From IMG/VR virus record IMGVR_UViG_3300034684_000217, positions 1 to 25,661 of that record: 25,661 nt of DNA. One strand, given 5' to 3'. The first letter of the stretch is position 1; each line of letters opens with the position of its first letter. Made by a program: the position numbers and the translations under genes. The DNA comes from a virus. Below the pieces are notes generated by a model. It saw only the letters and a list, made by a program, of their open reading frames with translations, made no database searches and was not told the DNA's origin. Positions 22,001 through 25,661 of this stretch are shown in pieces.

Positions 22001-22706
22001 TATTGTTAATGTTGAAAAATACAGAGCATTTTCTAAAAGTGCATTAGATGGTGGTTCATATTCAAAAACACAAACATCACAAAATGCAGTTGCGCCTTGG
22101 GAAATGTTGCAAATTGAAACAGGATACGGTTTTCGCACTGATGTCGCTCAAACAATTTTAACCAACTCAAGTGGCGGAACGAGGACTACAAACACTGGAG
22201 GTTCACATAACCATGGAGGAAGCACTGGCACGAGTTCGGCTGGAACTGTCCCGAGTGGTTCAACTGGATTTATAAATGGCGGAAGTCCTGATACAGACCA
22301 CACGCACTCTTTGGTTACTGCTAATACTGTTCACACACACGATATTTCAAGATCTGGGGCACATACTCACGACGTAGATATAAGCCACGCACATACAATT
22401 GATGTATTACAAATCAACAATCACAAACACTTAGTAACGCTATATCTCAGCAACTTACAACACACTCATGATGTCACGATTTCAATTCCGGCGCATTCAC
22501 ATAATTTGCAATATGGTATCTACGAATCCACCGCAACCGCGACTGTTACAATCAAAAAAGGCACAACGACAATAGGAACAGTCACAACAGGAAACAAAGG
22601 TGATTTTGCGAATATTGCCGTGAATGATGGAGACGTGATTTCGATAACTGCCGATAATCTTGCGAGAGTTCAAGTTTATATTTTTGTTGAATATTATTTA
22701 AAATAG
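19092..22706 (+). CDS. Tail hub / receptor-binding protein with spherulin-4-like glycosidase and HxH fibre tip
   Basis: Start ATG 19092 after GGAGGTG. The 1204-residue protein has four parts. Residues 1 to about 505 are a baseplate-hub region (VFRGFVDSIEKSNDIMLVLTARD; late KKIGDYILKRYANPYKKLTIKIPY). Residues about 518-758 form a TIM-barrel-like domain resembling spherulin-4/GH135 and related GH114/GH166 galactosaminidases: LIWYAYPSN, YDLVVFPAG, RIFGYIPTGNRG, then VHGIFLDEFGFD with Asp622-Glu623 as candidate active-site acids, and IAFVNAWNP. Residues about 850-935 look like a fibre (EIDGGKITTGIIKG). Residues about 1037-1138 contain eight HxH motifs, as in metal-stabilised tail fibre tips. The likely role is host attachment combined with digestion of a surface polysaccharide. 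Domain order is clear; the enzyme's substrate is inferred from family. Confidence 0.8.
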   Translation: MQLLINSVEVKTFKITVRNETGGKFEAVANKLTAYIPIDSSVNVKDTVEVLDNGRYVFRGFVDSIEKSNDIMLVLTARDFASVLIDKDVPNKTYINKSPEYIIQDLCADGGYPGSLSLMNTGIVFPVFKTSEGSIWENIQNVVKQTAGRLNVLPDGTLYYIAFASSSYTPVVTPEKELNASQLLDIKNEVDSTELINKVNISFAEFEFVDDSIVWKNVTDIEGNGILNDENEVSWDVGLVLAETHKFDGSNITLKHVPVNSIIAVYNDTQETKITDFTIVDASKGIVRINSGASTDDSIRFIYRVDPPLVLQLKFENNTGKNGEVVAVQNPVLSYTVSGTTPTLSLDTEPDKTLYPDADAVLTIDGFDSTTRIHNLEVHATVILKRERKIVDVDETSVQTYGRKEESFEFVGITETLAKKIGDYILKRYANPYKKLTIKIPYDETLQLYDVISVREESWTNTVANFEIVGLDISETTQGKYMTLQLEEYPADWSFGTGTPNTVITKFEQKTILSNNKVAKLLIWYAYPSNINGTYDNQRAGKIFSQYDLVVFPAGLELSTHPDHDNAVEIIKYIKQYSPTTRIFGYIPTGNRGGIDTCYTVDEIYSRAKKWKDLGVHGIFLDEFGFDYGNDRTRQNDILDAVHSLGLIAFVNAWNPDDVFGGTPTIHWLNGIDWYLLESFGSVADGTNWYWVSSADVFYRAWQVKYQYSDFNIKVAGVATANTDEEAETVYKIMYAISTAYGIDAFNVEKAYYYAIDVNLLSIPKLPDYAGNYKGNPEPFAETTNWTLSSGTVLTGCERRYGKSAVGDYDFVWYDATPEPVYIFLSNFFEYDKEKGSLDLFTNTGKIIKAISGNSFTEIDGGKITTGIIKGHYDTTKIDLNNDLIDVANGTVKIGKQVLDDNTDGISINNGKIQIKNSNNSKTLIGADGIRQIYNISLIDQLDSTRGLSIPIYIPQNTDGTGVTNGTARIIVNVEKYRAFSKSALDGGSYSKTQTSQNAVAPWEMLQIETGYGFRTDVAQTILTNSSGGTRTTNTGGSHNHGGSTGTSSAGTVPSGSTGFINGGSPDTDHTHSLVTANTVHTHDISRSGAHTHDVDISHAHTIDVLQINNHKHLVTLYLSNLQHTHDVTISIPAHSHNLQYGIYESTATATVTIKKGTTTIGTVTTGNKGDFANIAVNDGDVISITADNLARVQVYIFVEYYLK

Positions 22707-22719
22707 AGGAGGTGATTTG

Positions 22720-22950
22720 ATGCTAAAAATTTTGAAAAATGAAGCAATAATTTTTGAAGGTGACCCACTTGCACTTTCAGAAAGCAACGCCAAGTATTTA
22801 AATATTGATTTGTCGGAATTCATAGAAATACATCAAGGTGATGTGGTTGATATTGAGTTTGAAGAATTCCGATGGCACGGTGAAGTGTTTTCAGTACTAA
22901 AGGTGTTATTTCCAGAAAGACGTCAAACAATTGCAATAAAGCTAATTTAG
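22720..22950 (+). CDS. Small protein after the tail hub (76 aa)
   Basis: The start is ATG 22720 after GAGGAGGTGA; the TTG at 22717 is less likely. The 76-residue acidic protein (KILKNEAIIFEGDPLALSES ... IEIHQGDVVDIEFEEFRWHGEVFSVLKV) looks beta-rich and has no membrane segment. It may be a tail-fibre companion or chaperone because of its position, but no family is recognised. A hairpin follows directly after the stop codon. Confidence 0.65.
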   Translation: MLKILKNEAIIFEGDPLALSESNAKYLNIDLSEFIEIHQGDVVDIEFEEFRWHGEVFSVLKVLFPERRQTIAIKLI

Positions 22951-22952
22951 AA

Positions 22953-22983
22953 ACGCCTTTTTAAATCGATTTTAAGGCGTGTT
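22953..22983 (+). terminator. Weak terminator-like hairpin after the tail module
   Basis: ACGCCTT (22953-22959) and AAGGCGT (22974-22980) pair around an A+T-rich loop, followed only by GTTT. The 7-bp stem right after a stop codon suggests termination or mRNA protection, but the T-run is short. Confidence 0.5.
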
Positions 22984-23047
22984 TCATAAGGTAAGATGTG
23001 TAATTATATATCTCGGGGTTAAAAACCTATCATAACGGCGAAATATG

Positions 23048-23070
23048 GCGCTCTTCGTGAGCGCTTTTTT
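23048..23070 (+). terminator. Rho-independent terminator before the phosphoesterase gene
   Basis: GCGCTC (23048-23053), a TTCGT loop and GAGCGC (23059-23064), followed by six T. Outer CGGC (23037-23040) and GCCG (23074-23077) can extend the pairing. It separates the tail transcript from the phosphoesterase/lysis genes. I see no convincing promoter in 22984-23047, although that stretch is A+T-rich. Confidence 0.88.
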
Positions 23071-23091
23071 CATGCCGAAAGGGGGTTTCAA

Positions 23092-23862
23092 ATGCAAGTA
23101 GCAACGTATGAATTTGAAGGAGAGTATATCGATATTTTACCGATTGGAGATTTGCATTTAGGTTCAGAAGAAAGTATGTTTGACAAAGCAGTAGAATTTG
23201 TAGAAAACAATCCAGAAGCCAAAATAATCCTTCTTGGAGACCTTGTTGACAATGCAATTGCAGAAAGTCTTGGAGATGTATACTCTCAAACTACAAATCC
23301 ACACGGCGCTTTGCAGGCAATTTTGGAATTTCTGACAAAGTATAAGGAGCGTATCCTGGGGGTGGTAAGTGGAAACCATGAAAGAAGAACATGGAGAAAG
23401 GTTGGAGTAGACCCAATTAGGCTTTTCTGCGAAGAATTACAAATCCCATATGCTGATGATTTATTGATCATAGATATAGGAATCAAGAACCACCAAACTT
23501 ACAGAGGAAGCAAGAAAAGAACACACTATGCAATAGCTTGCCATCATGGAGCAAGTGGAGGAAGGTTTCCAGAAAAGAGCATGAGACAACATAGATACTT
23601 CCAAACAATGGTATCAAACGTAGATATCTACATAACAGGGCATACTCACGTACCACAAACAAGCATGACGGCGGTATATGAGTATGACCCACGAAACAAA
23701 AACATAACGATAAGAAACATGCAACACATAACGATACCTGCTTGGACCGAAGAAAAATACGCAAGACAAAAGCTCTTAGCTCCAAGTGCTGAAACTGTTT
23801 TGATTCTCAGACTGTATGGTTCAAGCGTAAAACACCACGAAGTGTTAATGCAAACGAGGTGA
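23092..23862 (+). CDS. Calcineurin-like metallophosphoesterase
   Basis: The ATG at 23092 follows AAAGGGGG with 6 nt spacing. The 256-residue protein carries all five metal-site blocks of calcineurin-like phosphoesterases: GDLHLG (19-24), GDLVD (49-53), GNHE (94-97), CHHG (150-153) and GHTH (183-186). It should therefore be an active two-metal phosphatase or nuclease. It has no signal peptide and is probably cytoplasmic. The substrate is unknown. Phage members are usually found with DNA metabolism genes, so its place between tail and lysis genes, directly after a terminator, is unusual and suggests a moron or lysis-linked function. It ends 4 bp before the first lysis gene. Confidence 0.9.
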   Translation: MQVATYEFEGEYIDILPIGDLHLGSEESMFDKAVEFVENNPEAKIILLGDLVDNAIAESLGDVYSQTTNPHGALQAILEFLTKYKERILGVVSGNHERRTWRKVGVDPIRLFCEELQIPYADDLLIIDIGIKNHQTYRGSKKRTHYAIACHHGASGGRFPEKSMRQHRYFQTMVSNVDIYITGHTHVPQTSMTAVYEYDPRNKNITIRNMQHITIPAWTEEKYARQKLLAPSAETVLILRLYGSSVKHHEVLMQTR

Positions 23863-23866
23863 TGTT

Positions 23867-24142
23867 ATGAAAAAAGTGTGGAAATTCTTAAGGAAATTCT
23901 GGTGGTTAATCTTGGCAACCCTTGCATTTGTAGCGGGACTTTCTTTTAGAAAAGGAAAGAAAAATCCAGATGTTGAACTCCTGAAGGGGCAACGCAAAGA
24001 TTTACAAAAGGAAGAAGAAGAGCTTAAGAAAGAGCAGGAACGGTTAGAAAGGGAGGCTGAGGAAATTGAAAAAAAGCGTTATTTTAATGATCCTGTTGAT
24101 GCTGCTAACTATATCAATAATGAACTTTGCAAACGAAAATGA
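23867..24142 (+). CDS. Inner-membrane coiled-coil protein, i-spanin-like
   Basis: Start ATG 23867 after GAGGTGATGTT. The 91-residue protein has a basic N-terminus, one membrane segment (FWWLILATLAFVAGLSF, about residues 11-27), then a long, highly charged coiled coil (LQKEEEELKKEQERLEREAEEIEKK, residues about 46-70). This is the layout of Rz-type i-spanins, which span the periplasm. The 3' 77 nt overlap the next gene in another frame, again as in Rz/Rz1 pairs. The alternative is a generic membrane-anchored lysis accessory protein. Function is inferred from topology and location. Confidence 0.6.
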   Translation: MKKVWKFLRKFWWLILATLAFVAGLSFRKGKKNPDVELLKGQRKDLQKEEEELKKEQERLEREAEEIEKKRYFNDPVDAANYINNELCKRK

Positions 24143-24446
24143 ATATATGTTTATAAAACAAGCAACCGATGGAAGATTTTACATGGAAGAGAATACAGTA
24201 ATAGAACTTGCCAATTACATTAAACAATTAAAAGAATTAAATAACAACTACCTTGCACAAATAGAAAATCTAAAAAAACAAATAGCAAACTTGGAAAAAC
24301 AAATTTCTAATCTAGAAGAACAAGTAGCAATACTAAGCGACGAAAAAAGAAAGCTTGAGCTTTTGTTAAAAGCAGAAAGGTTTAAATCCTGGACGGTAGT
24401 AGCTGTAATTGTATTAGGTGCAACAGCAATATTTTTCATAAAGTGA
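24066..24446 (+). CDS. Exported coiled-coil protein with C-terminal membrane anchor, spanin-like
   Basis: The start is the TTG at 24066, about 9 nt after GGAGG; it gives an excellent signal-type N-terminus (KKSVILMILLMLLTIS). A later ATG at 24087 would lose the positive charges. The 126-residue protein has, after the signal, a segment DGRFYMEENTVIELANYI, a heptad-rich coiled coil (about 55-98, LKKQIANLEKQISNLEEQ), and a C-terminal membrane segment SWTVVAVIVLGATAIFFI. Topology matches unimolecular spanins except that no lipobox cysteine is seen, so it would keep an uncleaved anchor or use a normal cleavage. It is nested in the end of the previous gene. Spanin function is a hypothesis. Confidence 0.6.
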   Translation: MKKSVILMILLMLLTISIMNFANENEYMFIKQATDGRFYMEENTVIELANYIKQLKELNNNYLAQIENLKKQIANLEKQISNLEEQVAILSDEKRKLELLLKAERFKSWTVVAVIVLGATAIFFIK

Positions 24447-24456
24447 GGTGACACAT

Positions 24457-24654
24457 ATGAAATTAAAAAGCAGAAAACTTTGGCTTGCATTAATTCTAAT
24501 GGTTTTATTTACGGTACTTGTTTGGATTGGGAAACTCGGAGAAGAAAATTATATAAATGCAATGCTTTGGCTTTATGGTGTTTACTCTGGAGCAAATGTG
24601 CTAACAAAATTTACATTCAAACAAGAACCAGAAAGCAGTGATAAGCATGAGTGA
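24457..24654 (+). CDS. Holin-like small membrane protein
   Basis: The start is ATG 24457 after TGAGGTGA; the GTG at 24448 overlaps that ribosome binding site. The 65-residue protein has a basic N-terminus (KLKSRK), a first membrane segment (LWLALILMVLFTVLVWIG), a short polar loop (GEENYI), a second membrane segment (AMLWLYGVYSGANVLTKF) and a charged tail (KQEPESSDKHE). This two-segment pattern with charged ends is typical of small holins. It lies two genes before the transglycosylase and overlaps the XhlA-like gene by 8 nt. Holins form the pores that time lysis and release the endolysin. Confidence 0.65.
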   Translation: MKLKSRKLWLALILMVLFTVLVWIGKLGEENYINAMLWLYGVYSGANVLTKFTFKQEPESSDKHE

Positions 24655-24928
24655 AATCGACGTAAAAATAGCAAAGCACGAAGAACAAATAAAATCAGTT
24701 CAAGACGACATAAAAGAAATAAAAGAATCTATTAAAGAAATAAACAAAAAACTTAATGGCTATTTAGAAAACAGGATAGAAACAAAAGTAAGGACTATGG
24801 ATTCTTTTTTTGAAAACATAATAAATAAAACAATCGAAAGAAGGATGGGGAAATGGATGATAGGCTTTGCTTTGTCTGTAATTGCCACATGGATAGTTGG
24901 AATGCTTACAGGAAAGTATTGGTGGTGA
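24647..24928 (+). CDS. XhlA-like holin-associated membrane protein
   Basis: Start ATG 24647 inside the end of the holin-like gene. The 93-residue protein has an N-terminal coiled coil (IAKHEEQIKSVQDDIKEIKESIKEI, residues about 8-40) and a C-terminal membrane segment (WMIGFALSVIATWIVGMLTG). This is the layout of the XhlA/hemolysin family that works with a small holin and an endolysin in PBSX-type prophages. The ribosome binding site is weak, so translational coupling to the holin-like gene is likely. It ends 4 bp before the transglycosylase start. Confidence 0.7.
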   Translation: MSEIDVKIAKHEEQIKSVQDDIKEIKESIKEINKKLNGYLENRIETKVRTMDSFFENIINKTIERRMGKWMIGFALSVIATWIVGMLTGKYWW

Positions 24929-24932
24929 TAAT

Positions 24933-25400
24933 ATGCGAAATGTTCTAGAAGAAATAGCAGAAGAAGTTTGCAAAGAATTAAATTTAGATCCTATATTAGT
25001 TAAAGCAATAATTTCTACAGAAAGCGATTGGGAACCAAAAGCAGATAGTGGCATTGCAAGAGGTTTAATGGGTGTTTCTAAAATAGCTTTAGAAGACATT
25101 AACAACCGTTACAAATTAAATTACACCTACGAGGATATGTATAAACCTAAGCCAAATATAGTTGTTGGTTGCTTATATTTAAAATGGCTTTTAAATTACT
25201 TTAAAACACGTTATCCTTTAAATCCTTTTTATTTAATTTACGCATTAATGGCTTATAATTGGGGAATTGGCAACGTTAGAAGATGGTTAGAAGAAGTGCC
25301 GTTTGATAATAGCAAGATAGACGAATCGGTAGAACAAGAAACAAAAAACTATCTTACAAACATTATCAAGTGGTATAAGTACTTTTGCAACGACAAATAA
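24933..25400 (+). CDS. Endolysin: lytic transglycosylase (SLT family)
   Basis: Start ATG 24933 after GGTGGTGATA. The 155-residue protein has the SLT domain order: LDPILVKAIISTESDW with catalytic Glu30, then SGIARGLMGVS (normally GLMQ; here Gly replaces Gln), a helix NIVVGCLYLKWLL, AYNWGIGNVRRW (the AYNxG.GxV motif), and ETKNYLTNIIKWYKYF. It has no signal peptide, so release depends on the holin genes just upstream. It cleaves glycan strands of peptidoglycan at the end of infection. It is the last phage gene and is followed by a strong terminator. Confidence 0.88.
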   Translation: MRNVLEEIAEEVCKELNLDPILVKAIISTESDWEPKADSGIARGLMGVSKIALEDINNRYKLNYTYEDMYKPKPNIVVGCLYLKWLLNYFKTRYPLNPFYLIYALMAYNWGIGNVRRWLEEVPFDNSKIDESVEQETKNYLTNIIKWYKYFCNDK

Positions 25401-25426
25401 CCCCTCTCTAAATAAACAAAACATTA

Positions 25427-25452
25427 GCCCCCTATAAAAGGGGGCATTTTTT
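25427..25452 (+). terminator. Rho-independent terminator ending the late operon
   Basis: GCCCCC (25427-25432), a TATAAAA loop and GGGGGC (25440-25445), then A and six T. It closes the lysis operon and prevents transcription into the oppositely oriented tRNA gene. Confidence 0.93.
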
Positions 25453-25465
25453 GGTCTGCCTTAAT

Positions 25466-25531
25466 TTACATAGTTGTAACGTGCTTAAAGTATCATAAAC
25501 ACTTGCTTTCTTACAACCCCGTGGTTTACAA
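25466..25531. repeat. TTACAA repeats in the presumed attachment arm
   Basis: TTACAA occurs on the plus strand at 25511-25516 and 25526-25531 and inverted (TTGTAA) at 25474-25479; a related TTACA lies at 25466-25470. GTTGTAA (25473-25479) and TTACAAC (25511-25517) form a 7-bp inverted pair. Repeated short motifs beside a tRNA-borne attachment core are typical of integrase arm-binding sites. Short A+T-rich words can also recur by chance. Confidence 0.35.
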
Positions 25532-25534
25532 TGA

Positions 25535-25611
25535 TGGTCTGGGCGGTGGGACTTGAACCCACGACCTCCAGATCCCGATTCTGGCGTTCTAGCCAACTGA
25601 ACTACGCCCAG
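25535..25611 (-). tRNA. tRNA-Pro (anticodon CGG), CCA encoded
   Basis: The minus strand folds into a complete cloverleaf. The acceptor CTGGGCG pairs with CGCCCAG, with a D arm GTTC/GAAC and anticodon stem CCAGA/TCTGG around the loop ATCGGGA, giving anticodon CGG. The T arm is GTGGG-TTCAAGT-CCCAC, discriminator A. The 3' CCA is encoded (complement at 25535-25537). Length is 77 nt with CCA. It decodes CCG proline codons. Its 3' end faces the prophage, as expected if the phage integrated there and restored the gene. Confidence 0.97.
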
Positions 25612-25623
25612 ATTCTACTTGAT

Positions 25624-25652
25624 ATTTTAACATAGTTAATCTTTTTCTTCAA
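25624..25652 (-). promoter_or_regulatory. Promoter of tRNA-Pro
   Basis: On the minus strand, TTGAAG (25652-25647), a 17-nt spacer and TAAAAT (25629-25624), with an extended -10 TGT. The -10 box ends 12 bp before the mature tRNA 5' end. This is host sequence. Confidence 0.75.
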
Positions 25653-25661
25653 TACAAAAAT

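Larger units (their letters stand above)
1..25552. mobile_element. Prophage, late region and right end (left arm outside window)
   Basis: A continuous run of phage genes in canonical order (regulator, terminase, portal, scaffold, capsid, connectors, tail, tape measure, hub, lysis) ends in a strong terminator about 80 bp from the 3' end of a tRNA gene. tRNA 3' ends are classic integration targets for tyrosine integrases. The long tape measure, a tail tube gene and the absence of any sheath gene indicate a siphovirus. The right limit is an inference: the attachment core should lie within the 3' part of tRNA-Pro, and the second copy is not in this window. No integrase is visible. Confidence 0.85.

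Noticed and set aside
24066-24150. Lipobox in the second spanin-like protein, which would make it an o-spanin or u-spanin lipoprotein
   Set aside because: No cysteine is present near the end of the hydrophobic segment, so lipidation is not supported.
1-25661. CRISPR array, diversity-generating retroelement, insertion sequence or self-splicing intron
   Set aside because: I saw no regularly spaced direct repeats, no reverse transcriptase or template/variable repeat pair, no transposase, and no break in conserved phage genes other than the HNH start.

Overview
The window is the late half of an integrated tailed phage (a siphovirus-type prophage), read almost entirely left to right, and it ends at a host tRNA-Pro(CGG) gene on the minus strand. 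The DNA is A+T-rich. The proteins are rich in Lys, Glu and Ile, with much AGA and ATA codon use, and ribosome binding sites are strong (GGAGG/GGTGA types). This fits a low-GC, probably thermophilic bacterium. My best guess is a Thermotogota host (Thermosipho, Marinitoga or Fervidobacterium type), with a low-GC Firmicute as the alternative. This is inference, since no host protein-coding gene is present. No integrase, repressor or replication gene is seen, so the left arm of the prophage lies outside the window.

Layout. 1-800: a small unknown gene and a late-regulator-like HTH protein, followed by a consensus promoter. 800-2140: a self-contained cassette (terminator, promoter, Panacea/SocA-like antitoxin, RelE/Gp49-like toxin candidate, terminator) that looks like an inserted moron. 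2140-2370: a non-coding, GC-rich, structured stretch. 2370-3660: HExxH protein, secreted aromatic-rich protein, HNH nuclease with a damaged start, and a coiled-coil protein. 3670-9710: packaging and head module (TerS, TerL, portal, Mu-F-like minor head protein, small unknown, scaffold, SU10-type major capsid protein, terminator). 9740-12230: connector, head closure, gp10-like protein, tail terminator, tail tube and a small unknown gene ending in a terminator. 12240-14576: two large beta-rich proteins that look like carbohydrate-binding tail decorations, plus a small tail protein. 14590-19088: tail assembly chaperone G with a hidden +1 frame T extension, the tape measure and a small tail protein. 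19092-22950: a giant tail hub with an embedded glycosidase-like TIM barrel and a His-rich fibre tip, plus a small gene. 23092-25452: a calcineurin-like phosphoesterase, then a lysis module (two overlapping membrane coiled-coil proteins, holin-like protein, XhlA-like protein, lytic transglycosylase) and a strong terminator. 25453-25661: the presumed attachment region and tRNA-Pro with its promoter.

How it works together. Late genes are packed tightly, with 1-47 nt overlaps or short gaps, and probably come from few transcripts. Internal terminators after the capsid gene and after the tail-tube block would grade their output. TerS/TerL and the portal package DNA into a SU10-type capsid, and the chaperone G/GT and a 1178-residue tape measure build a long non-contractile tail. 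The hub protein appears to combine baseplate structure, polysaccharide digestion and a metal-stabilised receptor-binding tip. The holin-like pair, spanin-like pair and transglycosylase would open the cell.

The observations most worth checking are the antitoxin/toxin cassette, the spherulin-4-like glycosidase inside the tail hub, the unannotated +1 frameshift of the tail chaperone, the structured RNA-like island upstream of the HExxH gene, and the one-base lesion at the start of the HNH gene.
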